Below, in pieces: positions 37,684-45,768 of a DNA stretch of 64,000 nt. The notes under the pieces are model-generated. The model ran no database searches. It saw nothing but the letters and a program-made list of their open reading frames with translations, and was not told the origin of the DNA. The position numbers and the translations under genes were made by a program. Origin of the DNA: Homoserinimonas sp. OAct 916 (lineage in GTDB: Bacteria > Actinomycetota > Actinomycetes > Actinomycetales > Microbacteriaceae); NCBI RefSeq assembly GCF_003260275.1, contig NZ_QJHB01000002.1, positions 186,001 through 250,000 on the forward strand, in the 5' to 3' direction. Positions within the stretch are counted from its first letter, which is position 1. Every line of letters begins with the position of its first letter.

Positions 37684-39048
37684 ATGCTTTCCAGTGTGCA
37701 GCTGCCGAACGAACTCTCTCTCGCCGAAACCCGGTCCCAGACCCGGGCGATCCTCGATCTGACGATGCGCCTCGGAGAGGTGATCTTCGCCGCCGGCGCA
37801 GGCGCGGAGGATGCCACAGCTGCCATGCACGCGGTCGCCCGAGCCTACGGCCTGGAGCGCACCGAGGCCGATGTCACCCACACGCTGCTCACCCTCACCT
37901 ACGAGAATCGCAGCACCCACGAGTCGATCTCGCGCAGCCGCAACGTGAAGTACCGAACCCTGAACTATTCACAGCTGACCAGAACCAGTCTGTTGATCGG
38001 CGAACTGATCCGACATCCGCTTCCCGTCCCCGAGGCCCGGTTGAAACTGGCCGAGATCGTGCGCACCCGGTCGCCGGTCAGCCGGTTCTGGCGGCGTATC
38101 GGGTGGAGCCTGCTCGGCGCGGGAGCTGCGATCCTGATCGGAGGTGGCCCGGTCGTCATCGTCGCCGCCTTCGTGGCCACATTCTTCGTGGATCTGCTGA
38201 CCGAAACGCTCGCCAGGCACAAGGTTCCGGTGTTCTACCAAGCGGTCGCCGGCGGTGCCATCGGCCCCATCGTCGCCGCACTGGTGCAGGTGATCGACCC
38301 ATCCGCATCCTCGTCAAAGGTCATCGTGGCCACCATCATCATGTTGTTGGCCGGCGTGACGACGTTCGGCGCGGTGCACGACATCCTGTCTGGTTTCTAT
38401 GTCACCGGAAGCGCCCGCGGCGCCGAGGCCGTGGTGATCACCATGGGCCTGGTCACGGGCGTCGCCGGCTCGGCGTTGCTGCTGTCGCGGATGGGTTTCA
38501 CTCTGAGCACCGATATGGCCACCCCGACTCTGGAGAATCTGCCACTTCTACTCGTGGCCGCGGTCGTGATCGTGGCCGGGTTCAGTCTGGCCGTTCAGAT
38601 GCCTTGGCGAGCATTCTGGCTTGTGGCCGTGCTCGGCGCCCTGGCCGAGTTGCTCTACTTTCTCGGGGTCTCGGCCGGCTTCGGCCCGATCTGGTCGTCG
38701 GCAGTGAGCGCGTTCGGGGTGGGGCTGGTCGCCGGCATCGCCAGCCGGATCGTGCGCACCCCGCCACTGGTGATCGTCGTGGCCGCCCTGGTTCCGCTGG
38801 TGCCGGGGCTGGTCCTGTTCCGGTCGCTGCTGCAATTGTTCGAGGGAGACATCAACGGTCTGCTGGGGATGCTCACCGCAGCAGCGGTGGCCGGAGCACT
38901 GGCCGCGGGCGCCATCCTCGCCCAGTATCTGGTGCAGTCGATCTGGGGGCCGGCGCGCCGCCTCCAACGGCGGTTCATCGGCCCGGTCATGGCCCTTCAG
39001 GTCTCGCTCCACCGCCGCAAGTCGATTCGACCCGAAGACAGCTTGTGA
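37684..39048 (+). CDS. ThrE-family threonine/serine exporter
   Basis: A 454-residue protein with an N-terminal cytosolic domain (RLGEVIFAAGAGAEDATAAMHAVARAYGL) followed by about ten membrane spans in two blocks, the architecture of ThrE of Corynebacterium, which exports threonine and serine. The start is uncertain: ATG 37684 (MLSSVQLPNEL) or the in-frame GTG at 37696; neither has a strong ribosome-binding site. The extra frame upstream to 37537 lies in the divergent promoter region and is not family-like. Confidence 0.88.
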   Translation: MLSSVQLPNELSLAETRSQTRAILDLTMRLGEVIFAAGAGAEDATAAMHAVARAYGLERTEADVTHTLLTLTYENRSTHESISRSRNVKYRTLNYSQLTRTSLLIGELIRHPLPVPEARLKLAEIVRTRSPVSRFWRRIGWSLLGAGAAILIGGGPVVIVAAFVATFFVDLLTETLARHKVPVFYQAVAGGAIGPIVAALVQVIDPSASSSKVIVATIIMLLAGVTTFGAVHDILSGFYVTGSARGAEAVVITMGLVTGVAGSALLLSRMGFTLSTDMATPTLENLPLLLVAAVVIVAGFSLAVQMPWRAFWLVAVLGALAELLYFLGVSAGFGPIWSSAVSAFGVGLVAGIASRIVRTPPLVIVVAALVPLVPGLVLFRSLLQLFEGDINGLLGMLTAAAVAGALAAGAILAQYLVQSIWGPARRLQRRFIGPVMALQVSLHRRKSIRPEDSL

Positions 39049-39151
39049 CTGCCCGCACGAACCCAGCTCTGCACACGTGGCGTCCAGCTCATCCCCGTCA
39101 CTGCTGCATCTGACCGCTTCTTCGCAGTGGCCTCCACCGAGCACAAATCTC

Positions 39152-39170
39152 CGGGGTAAGCCAAGCCTCA
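39152..39170 (-). promoter_or_regulatory. Possible DtxR/IdeR-type site upstream of dps
   Basis: Read on the minus strand the 19 bases begin TGAGGCTTGGCTTACC. By eye this matches 13 of 19 positions of the DtxR consensus TWAGGTWAGSCTWACCTWA, including AGG, GGCT and ACC. It lies 68 bases before the dps start. A nearby CAAGC/GCTTG inverted repeat (39162-39175) is an alternative reading of the same region. Weak evidence. Confidence 0.3.
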
Positions 39171-39237
39171 GCTTGCTTGCGCCGCCAGGCACAAAGCGTA
39201 CGGTTGTAGGGTACTCACAGTCACGAAAGGACTCCCC

Positions 39238-39723
39238 ATGACGAAGATCACTGCTGTATCCCCCAGTGCCACCAACCCCGACGTTGCCACCGGTGTCGCC
39301 CAATTCCTCACCCCGATCGTGATCGACATGACCGCACTCGTGGTGAACGGAAAGCAGGCTCACTGGAACGTTCGTGGGGCGAACTTCATCGGGGTGCACG
39401 AGTTGCTCGATGTCGTCGTGGCCAACGCCCAGGCGTGGGCCGATCTTGCTGCCGAGCGTGTGATCGCGCTGGGCCTTCCGATCGACGCCCGCCTCGGGAC
39501 CGTCGCCCGGGAGACCACCGCGGTGCCTCTGAGCGCCGGGTTCCAGCAGTCGGAGACCACGATCAGTGAGATCGTCGCCCACATGGATGCGGCTCTGGTC
39601 AACATTCACACAGCCATCGATGAGCTCGATGAGATCGACCAGGGCAGCCAGGACATCGCGATCGAGATCGAGGCCGGCCTCACGAAGGACCGCTGGCTGC
39701 TCGTCGCGCACATCAGCGCCTAG
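39238..39723 (+). CDS. dps: Dps-type DNA-binding/ferroxidase protein
   Basis: A 161-residue Dps protein that oxidises and stores iron and protects DNA. The intersubunit ferroxidase ligands are spaced as in E. coli Dps: His42 (AHWN), His54, Asp69 and Glu73 (in AQAWADLAAERV). The N-terminal tail is short and not Lys-rich, so DNA binding may be weak. AAAGGA precedes the ATG. It is monocistronic, with repeat copy C directly after its stop as a likely terminator. Confidence 0.95.
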   Translation: MTKITAVSPSATNPDVATGVAQFLTPIVIDMTALVVNGKQAHWNVRGANFIGVHELLDVVVANAQAWADLAAERVIALGLPIDARLGTVARETTAVPLSAGFQQSETTISEIVAHMDAALVNIHTAIDELDEIDQGSQDIAIEIEAGLTKDRWLLVAHISA

Positions 39724-39730
39724 TTCGCAC

Positions 39731-39800
39731 GCCGCCGCGCGCCAGTTGGCACGCTTCGCCCCGGGTCGACCGGGCGCGATGCGTTCCAACGGGCGCGTTC
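39731..39800 (+). repeat. Dispersed palindromic element, copy C
   Basis: CGCGCGCCAGTTGGCACG pairs with GCGTTCCAACGGGCGCG around an inner palindrome GCCCCGGGTCGACCGGGCGC, giving a near-complete 60-base hairpin. It starts 7 bases after dps and lies between dps and the convergent amidohydrolase, so it probably serves as a bidirectional transcription end even without a T-run. Confidence 0.75.
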
Positions 39801-39832
39801 GCGTTTGAAGGTGACGGCCGAGGGGGGGTCGC

Positions 39833-41317
39833 CTAGCCGAGGGTGTTGTGGGTGAACCGGCCGGCGAGCAGGGTGGCTGCCACGGGCATCCGTCGCAGAA
39901 CGTCTGCGGATGCCACCAACGGGTTCTCCTCGATCACGGCCAGGTCGGCCGTGTCGCCGGGTGTGGGCACGACCCGCCCGCGGGTCGAGGCCGCCAGCGC
40001 CGCCTGAGCCGAAAGCGCCTGTTCGGGGTGCCACGGCTCGCGGCCGTCGCGGCTGCGGCTGACTGCCGCAGCCATCGTCAGCCAGGGGTCGAGCGGCGCG
40101 ACCGGGGCATCGGAGCCGAACGAGAGCGTCGCCTGCGCTTCGACCAGGCTCGCCAACGCGAATGCAAGACCGGTGCGGCCCGCCCAGAAGACGTCAGTCA
40201 CGTCGCGGTCGTCCATCGCGTGTTCCGGTTGCACACTCGCGGTGACTCCCAGAGTGGCGAACCGCGACAGGTCCTGCTCGGTGAGCAGTTGGGCGTGTTC
40301 GATCGAACCCGCGCACCCCACCGTCTCGAACGCGTCGAGGGCGAGTCGGTTGGCGTGATCGCCGATCGCATGCACCGCCGGACGTAATCCGATCTGCACG
40401 GCCCGGCGCATCAACGGCACCAGTTGCTCAGGCGGCACGGTCAACAGGCCGTGGGCCTCGCCAGTGCCCTCCAGCCCGGGGTACTCGTCGAAACAGTATG
40501 CGGTGCGCGTGTTGAGCGATCCGTCGGTGATCACCTTGTACGGTCCGACCACCAGGAGCCCGTCGGTGCCGTCAACGATGTTCCCCGTGCGCAGTCCCTC
40601 GGCATGCGCCCGTTCCAGGTGTTGCGTGTAGACACCGAACTCGACCCGCAGGCTGCGACCGCCCCCAGCGATGCGCCGCTGCCACGGGGCGAGGTTCCAC
40701 GCCATCTCCATGTCGACCACACCGACCACGCCACGCGCTGCAGCCGCGCGGGCCGCCTCGGCCACCCAGCTGTCCAACTCGGCGTCTGTGACGGTGGCGA
40801 GCGCGCGAGTCACAGCGAAGCAGTCATTCTCGCGCAGCAGCCCGGTCGGATGTTCGGGGTGGCCGTGTTCGGCCAACGCTGCCGAGTTGAGCCAGCAGCA
40901 GTGCAGGTCGGCGCTGATCAGAACCACGGGATGCACACCAGAGTTCCGGTCGAGCAGTTCACGGCTCGGGGCGTCGGGCCACAATCCGTCGCGAAAGCCG
41001 AACCCGACCAGCGCTTCCCCCGGGGCCAGGCGTTTCCGCTCCAATCGGTCGCCCACCAGACGGGCCGTCTCAGCTGCCGAACTGGCAGCCGAGACATCCA
41101 GTCGGCGGGCCGCCATCGCCCATTGGTTGAAGTGCACATGGTTATCCCAGAGCCCGGGAATGACGAATCGCCCGTCGAGCTCGACGTACTGTGCGCCCGG
41201 GGTTTTGACCTCGCTGCCGTGCGGCACGATCGCCTGGATCACACCGTCATCGACCACCACGTCGATCCGGGCATCGGGCGCCTCCGCTAACCGTGCGTCC
41301 CGCAGTACGAGGCTCAC
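39833..41317 (-). CDS. Amidohydrolase (YtcJ-like, Amidohydro_3 family)
   Basis: A 494-residue metal-dependent hydrolase. The first metal ligands are His60 and His62 (DNHVHF), later ones are in VHAIGDHANR and IEHAQLL, and the catalytic Asp is in FGSDAPVAP. The family hydrolyses cyclic amides or N-acyl groups; the substrate cannot be read here. GTG 41317 overlaps the stop of the PaiB-like gene (GTGA), so the two are cotranslated. Confidence 0.88.
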   Translation of the reverse strand: MSLVLRDARLAEAPDARIDVVVDDGVIQAIVPHGSEVKTPGAQYVELDGRFVIPGLWDNHVHFNQWAMAARRLDVSAASSAAETARLVGDRLERKRLAPGEALVGFGFRDGLWPDAPSRELLDRNSGVHPVVLISADLHCCWLNSAALAEHGHPEHPTGLLRENDCFAVTRALATVTDAELDSWVAEAARAAAARGVVGVVDMEMAWNLAPWQRRIAGGGRSLRVEFGVYTQHLERAHAEGLRTGNIVDGTDGLLVVGPYKVITDGSLNTRTAYCFDEYPGLEGTGEAHGLLTVPPEQLVPLMRRAVQIGLRPAVHAIGDHANRLALDAFETVGCAGSIEHAQLLTEQDLSRFATLGVTASVQPEHAMDDRDVTDVFWAGRTGLAFALASLVEAQATLSFGSDAPVAPLDPWLTMAAAVSRSRDGREPWHPEQALSAQAALAASTRGRVVPTPGDTADLAVIEENPLVASADVLRRMPVAATLLAGRFTHNTLG

Positions 41318-41946
41318 CGCGCCTCCAGCCCATGCACTCGCCGCATCTCCCGGGCGAGTAGCGCATTACGGTACGGGCCCGTGCTCTCCAGGCCCTGCAG
41401 CACCCGCACGACCGTGGCCACGTCTTTGTTCTGGCTCATCTTGTTCTTGGCCGTGAACCTGGTCGCAGTGAACCGAAACCCGGCGGTCCCACCGACGATC
41501 TCGCGCGCGTAGGCAGCGTTCTCGACTGTGCCGTCCATGCGGCGCGGGCTCGGCATCGGGTCTTCGAAGTGGTCGACCAGCCTCGCGAGCACGTCGAGGT
41601 TCTCCCGGTCGCTGAGCACTTCGGGAACCCCGTAGAGGTGTGCAACGACAAAGTTCCAGGTGGGCACGGCCGGACGCTCGTCATACCAACCGGGTGAGAT
41701 GTAGCCGTTCGGTCCCTCGATGATGAGAATGGCCTCGGCCCGGCCCAGTTCGTGGATCTTCTCGTCCGGGCGGCCGACGTGGCTGACGACGCTGATCTCC
41801 TCGCGATTCTCGTCCAACAGCACCGGATAGTGCGAGGCAACCAAACCGCGACTGGTCGTTGAGACCAGAGTCGCCCACGGGTTCTCCCGGATCAACCGCT
41901 TCACGGCCTCCGGGTCGTCGAGGCTGAAGTGGTGGTTCTTTCTCAT
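41314..41946 (-). CDS. PaiB-like FMN-binding protein
   Basis: A 210-residue member of the PaiB / FMN_bind_2 family, proteins named negative transcriptional regulators in Bacillus but related to flavin-binding split-barrel proteins. The motif ISPGWYDERPAVPTWNFVVAHLYG (about residues 83-106) is typical. ATG 41946 follows GAGGGAG. It shares its transcript with the amidohydrolase. In many Microbacteriaceae such genes sit beside metabolic enzymes, so a redox role is as likely as regulation. Confidence 0.88.
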   Translation of the reverse strand: MRKNHHFSLDDPEAVKRLIRENPWATLVSTTSRGLVASHYPVLLDENREEISVVSHVGRPDEKIHELGRAEAILIIEGPNGYISPGWYDERPAVPTWNFVVAHLYGVPEVLSDRENLDVLARLVDHFEDPMPSPRRMDGTVENAAYAREIVGGTAGFRFTATRFTAKNKMSQNKDVATVVRVLQGLESTGPYRNALLAREMRRVHGLEAR

Positions 41947-42013
41947 CAAAACTCCCTCGCGCGCGACGGTGGACCCAGAGGCGCTGCCCCGGTGAATCGC
42001 GAGGCTCCGCTGG

Positions 42014-42931
42014 TCACTTCTGGCATGTCGGGCACCAGTACAGTTTTCGGGCGCCGATCACTTCGAGCAGGATGTTCGTGGCACAGACCCGGCAGGGCAG
42101 GCCCTCCCGCTTGTAGACCCAGTGTCGGTCATCCACGTTGGCGAGTGCTTTTGCGTGGCCATCACCGTCGACATCATCCATGGTGAGCATCTGCCCGCTG
42201 CGCACACCGAGGTCAAGCAGGTGCACCCAGTCCTGCCAGAGTGCGGCCACCACCTCCGCGGGCACGAGGCGGCCCGGCGTGTGCGGGTTGAGCCGGGCCC
42301 TGAACAACATCTCAGCTCGATACACGTTGCCGATGCCGCTGATCACCGACTGGTCCATCAGCAGCAGACCGATCGGTGTCGGTTTTTTCGCCACGATGGC
42401 CACGAAACGCTCTTCGGCGTCGTGGCCCGGATCGCTCAGTGGGTCGGGGCCGAGGCGATCCAGCACCGCCTGCACCCCCGCCTCGTCGAGAACTTCGCAG
42501 GCCATGGGTCCGCGCAGGTCGGCGAGCGAGTTCTCGGTCTCCAGGCGCACCCGCACCTGCCCGACCGGTTCCGGTGGCCATTCGGTGAGCTCCAATGTGC
42601 GGGTGTATTCCGTTTCGGCCATGTGCACGGCTCGGCGCAGGCGAGGCGCCCCGATGCTGCCGACGGCACCACCCTCGTCGAACAGCGGCGAGACCTGGCC
42701 GAAGAAATCCCAGGCACCGTAAATACCGAGGTGGATGCGCAACCAGCGTTCGTGTTCAAACAACAAAAACATGTGTTTGCCGACCGCTGTGGACTCCAGC
42801 ATCGTCAGCCCGTCGATCAACGCGGCTCCACTTGCGAACCGGCCCTGGGGGCTCGAGACCGCCACTTTGTGACCGACGAAGTCGCGCTCGAACTGCAGCG
42901 CGATGCGGTGAACGGAATGACCCTCAGGCAC
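42014..42931 (-). CDS. Nei/Fpg-family DNA glycosylase (Nei2-like)
   Basis: A 305-residue bifunctional base-excision repair glycosylase/AP lyase. The catalytic N-terminal Pro-Glu follows the start codon directly (PEGHSVHR), which fixes the start as GTG 42931; upstream in-frame codons would block the nucleophile. The helix-two-turn-helix region contains QSVISGIGNVYRAEMLF, and the C-terminal zinc finger is CRVCATNI...WCPTCQ. PEGHSVHR suggests the Nei2 subclass of actinobacteria rather than MutM. It follows rpiB by 59 bases on the same strand, as in mycobacteria. Confidence 0.92.
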   Translation of the reverse strand: MPEGHSVHRIALQFERDFVGHKVAVSSPQGRFASGAALIDGLTMLESTAVGKHMFLLFEHERWLRIHLGIYGAWDFFGQVSPLFDEGGAVGSIGAPRLRRAVHMAETEYTRTLELTEWPPEPVGQVRVRLETENSLADLRGPMACEVLDEAGVQAVLDRLGPDPLSDPGHDAEERFVAIVAKKPTPIGLLLMDQSVISGIGNVYRAEMLFRARLNPHTPGRLVPAEVVAALWQDWVHLLDLGVRSGQMLTMDDVDGDGHAKALANVDDRHWVYKREGLPCRVCATNILLEVIGARKLYWCPTCQK

Positions 42932-42990
42932 AGCCGTGCTCACCATCGAGCCAAGGCTCTCTGCCGTCGGCACGCCACCAGGCTGTGATG

Positions 42991-43479
42991 TTACCCATCG
43001 ACACCCTTGCCCGCGATCGTGCCCGTCGCCTCGAACTCGGCCAACTGCGTGATGCGCCGCACGTGCCGTTCCTCACCGGAGAACGGTTCGGCGATGAAGG
43101 CGTCGATAAAGGTGGTCGCCTCCTCGGCCGTGTGCTGCCGGGCACCGATCGAGATCAGATTCGCGTCATTGTGTTGGCGCGCGAGCAACGCGGTGCTGAG
43201 GTTCCAGACCAACGCCGCCCGCGCTCCGACGACCTTGTTCGCCGCCATCTGCTCGCCGTTCCCCGACCCGCCGAAAACCACCCCGAGGGCGGGGATGCCC
43301 GCCCCCTGGTCGCGAACGACCCCCTTGGCCGCATTGATGCAGAAGGCCGGGTAGTCATCGAGCGCGTCATACTCGGTCGGCCCGTGGTCGATCACCTCGT
43401 GGCCGGCGTCCGTCAGATGCTGATTCAAAAGCCGGCTGAACTGCAGACCGGCGTGGTCGGTGGCGATATGGATGCGCAT
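42991..43479 (-). CDS. rpiB: Ribose-5-phosphate isomerase B
   Basis: A 162-residue isomerase linking ribose-5-phosphate and ribulose-5-phosphate in the pentose phosphate pathway. The start MRIHIATDHAG and the motif FGGSGNGEQMAANKVVGARAAL are those of the mycobacterial-type RpiB, which lacks the catalytic Cys of the E. coli enzyme. The phosphate-binding segment EERHVRRI is present. ATG 43479 is preferred over an upstream ATG at 43506. It lies in a conserved row with the DsbA-like gene and the glycosylase. Confidence 0.95.
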   Translation of the reverse strand: MRIHIATDHAGLQFSRLLNQHLTDAGHEVIDHGPTEYDALDDYPAFCINAAKGVVRDQGAGIPALGVVFGGSGNGEQMAANKVVGARAALVWNLSTALLARQHNDANLISIGARQHTAEEATTFIDAFIAEPFSGEERHVRRITQLAEFEATGTIAGKGVDG

Positions 43480-43550
43480 GCGGGTGACTCCTCGCGTGAA
43501 GGCCAACGGCGGCCGGGACGGCTCCAGACTATTGCAGAGAAAAGGCAGTA

Positions 43551-44165
43551 TCAGTCAAAGATCGGCTCACGCGTGCGGGAACGCTTGAGCTCGAAGAAAC
43601 CGTCGTAACTGGCTGCGGCAACCACTCCATCCCACAGGGTGAGGGCTTCAACACCCTTCGGAGCCGGGGAGATGACGGGACCGAAGAAGGCGACACCGTT
43701 GACAGCGATCACCGGGGTTCCGACATCCTCGCCGACACGGTTGATCCCATCGAAATGACTTGCTCGAAGCTGCACATCGAACTCGTCGCTCTGCGCATAG
43801 GCCGCGAATTCAGCCGGCAGCCCTGCATCCTCCAACGCTCCCCGCATGATCTGCTCCGGGTCGGTCTCTCCGGCGACGTGAAGGCGGGCTCCGAGGCCGT
43901 CATACAGCGGCTTGACGTATTCGGCACCGTGCACTTCTTTGGCCGCCTGCACCAAACGGGTGTAACCCAGCAACACTGCGGTCGCAATCCGGTATTCGTC
44001 AGAGACGTCGGTGCCCTCGTTCAGGACCGCCAGGCTCATCACTCGCCACGTCACCTCCAAATCGCGCTGACGCGCCACCTCGTCGACCCAGCGGGAGGTC
44101 ATCCACGCCCACGGACAGGAGGGGTCGAACCAGAAATCTACAACGGTTGGAGTATCACTTTGCAT
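43551..44165 (-). CDS. DsbA-family mycothiol-dependent oxidoreductase (Rv2466c-like)
   Basis: A 204-residue thioredoxin-fold protein without signal peptide, so cytosolic. The active-site motif is CPWA at residues 17-20 (FDPSCPWAWMTSRW), with Ala where Rv2466c has the second Cys (CPWC). A single-Cys site fits a monothiol mechanism with mycothiol. The cis-Pro loop is GTPVIAV. The gene order with rpiB and the glycosylase is shared with Mycobacterium (Rv2466c-Rv2464c), supporting the family assignment. The physiological substrate is unknown. Confidence 0.88.
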   Translation of the reverse strand: MQSDTPTVVDFWFDPSCPWAWMTSRWVDEVARQRDLEVTWRVMSLAVLNEGTDVSDEYRIATAVLLGYTRLVQAAKEVHGAEYVKPLYDGLGARLHVAGETDPEQIMRGALEDAGLPAEFAAYAQSDEFDVQLRASHFDGINRVGEDVGTPVIAVNGVAFFGPVISPAPKGVEALTLWDGVVAAASYDGFFELKRSRTREPIFD

Positions 44166-44262
44166 CCCACCAGTCTAGGTCCGGGCGCTGATCCCGAACT
44201 CTGCGGCTTTGCGGTGGTCGGGGTCACGCGCACAAGCACTCGCCTCGTGATTGACTCGAACC

Positions 44263-44706
44263 ATGAGCAATGACGGTGAATACCAGCCGAGCCCACGCAC
44301 CCAGGTGCGGGATCAGGTCGAGTTGTACGAGCGCACGAGCGGCACCGAGGGGAACACGCTGCGAGGTAGACCCGTCGTCATTCTGACGTGCCTGGGCGCG
44401 AGAACCGGCGCGGTGCGCAAGGTTCCCTTGATGCGGGTGGAACATGACGGTGAATACGCACTGGTCGCGTCAATGGGCGGGGCACCCGAGCATCCGGTCT
44501 GGTATCACAACCTGCGTGCGCATCCGCTCGTGCAGCTTCAAGACGGTGCGGAGGTGCGCGAGATGACCGCTCACGAAGCGAGCTGAGACGAGAGAACCCT
44601 GTGGTGGGAACGCGCGGTCGCGGCCTGGCCCGACTATGCCGCCTACCAGGAGAAGACGAGTCGTCGGATCCCAGTTTTCGTCTTGTCGCCGACATCCACA
44701 GACTGA
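44263..44706 (+). pseudogene. Ddn-family deazaflavin-dependent reductase, interrupted by an in-frame TGA
   Basis: The frame from ATG 44263 matches the F420-dependent nitroreductase (Ddn) family: SPRTQVRDQVELYERTSGTEGNTLRGRPVVILT, then VPLMRVEHDGEYALVAS and HPVWYHNLRAHP. It meets TGA at 44584-44586, but the same frame continues for 39 codons as [20 protein letters not shown] and IPVFVLSPT, the family's C terminus, to a TGA at 44704-44706. The TGA stands where relatives usually have Gly, so one base change from GGA explains it. Without the C terminus the protein (107 residues) probably cannot fold. Confidence 0.82.
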
Positions 44707-44777
44707 ACTCTGGCTCTTTCCATCCGCGTTGTAAAGGGTCACACTGGAGGTGACGGTTTCAAGCGATGGAGGCCATG

Positions 44778-45476
44778 ATGTCACGAGCGATCATGCCGGA
44801 TGGGATGCCGGTACTCTCACGGGGAAAACACCGGAGCCCCCGCAGCGGAGCATGCTTCATGGAGTTCGCTTCGTATCTCGCGGGCGAACCGTGGAGTGAC
44901 CACCCCAAATGCACTCATTCGCTATTGGCTTCCCTTGCTCGAATGGTGAACGATTTCAGCAGTGACGACTCCCGGTCCCAGTTGGCCGAGCTCACCCCGA
45001 CGGTGATCGGACTCACCAGCAACGATCCCCGCCTGAGCGTGTTGATTGCTTTGCGCGCAGCGACCAGTGCGCTACCGGTGTCCAGTGCGGATCGCCAACG
45101 GGCACTCGCCGTGGGAATCCTCTCCTGCGAACGGGCACTGCTCGACCTCGACGGGCGCATATCTGAAGAAGCGTCGGAACAGGTCGCGCGGGCGTTCGCC
45201 CTCGCACCCGACGCCGACGCCTGGGCACGCGAGTTCGTTGCCGCCCTCGGCTTCGGCTCCACCGCAAAATTCGTCAAACAGGTCAGCCCGGCCATCGTCC
45301 GCACCGCGGTCGAGGGAATCGCCCACGCCTGCGTGAGCGACACCGATATGCGGTTGCGCGTCATGCTTGCCACAACCATCGATGATTGTGTTGCCTACCT
45401 GCACCGCCGCGAGCCGGCGGCCACGCTCGTCACGGGTGCGCCTCGCACGGCGGTGTTGGACAAACCGGCCGGATAA
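44778..45476 (+). CDS. Conserved actinobacterial protein of unknown function
   Basis: A 232-residue protein with no signal peptide or membrane span. The N terminus (PDGMPVLSRGKHRSPRSGAC, then FMEFASYLAGEPWSDHPKCTH) has a distinctive Cys/His/Trp pattern that I recall from actinobacterial proteins of unknown function; it could hold a metal or a modified residue. The rest is helical and Ala-rich. ATG 44778 (the second of ATGATG) sits 5 bases after GGAGG; 44775 is equally possible. A strong terminator follows about 110 bases later. Confidence 0.7.
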   Translation: MSRAIMPDGMPVLSRGKHRSPRSGACFMEFASYLAGEPWSDHPKCTHSLLASLARMVNDFSSDDSRSQLAELTPTVIGLTSNDPRLSVLIALRAATSALPVSSADRQRALAVGILSCERALLDLDGRISEEASEQVARAFALAPDADAWAREFVAALGFGSTAKFVKQVSPAIVRTAVEGIAHACVSDTDMRLRVMLATTIDDCVAYLHRREPAATLVTGAPRTAVLDKPAG

Positions 45477-45583
45477 CTTCCCAGTCGCGCGTCGACCGGC
45501 ATCGGGGCCGCTACCGATATCAAAGCATTCGCACCAGTATGCGTTGTGTCGTTGTGAGCCCAGGTGACGGATTCGGCGCGCTC

Positions 45584-45630
45584 GTGCCCGGGCATCCGCG
45601 TTGCACACCCGCCTGCCCGGGCACCTTTTT
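45584..45630 (+). terminator. Rho-independent terminator
   Basis: GTGCCCGGGCA (45584-45594) and TGCCCGGGCAC (45614-45624) form a perfect 11-bp stem with a 19-base loop, followed by CTTTTT. It ends the transcript of the conserved unknown gene before pepN. In the 292-bp gap 45477-45768 I see nothing else except the pepN promoter region. Confidence 0.88.
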
Positions 45631-45700
45631 CATGCGTTGCCGACTCGAGGCACCCCCTGCCCGGTGATCATCGCCCTGCGGCTCGGGGCGGCATCGGCGT

Positions 45701-45706
45701 TAGAAT
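45701..45706 (+). promoter_or_regulatory. Candidate -10 box of pepN
   Basis: TAGAAT lies 62 bases before the pepN GTG and after the terminator. No clear -35 box is visible at the right distance. Confidence 0.3.
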
Positions 45707-45768
45707 TGTGGACGGTCTGGCGCAGTCTTGCGTGGCCGCCCAGAATTTCCACACCTGAGGAGCGTGCT

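Noticed and set aside
44584-44586. In-frame TGA as a selenocysteine codon
   Set aside because: The aligned position is normally Gly, no redox site is known there, and no selenocysteine insertion element or sel gene is visible.
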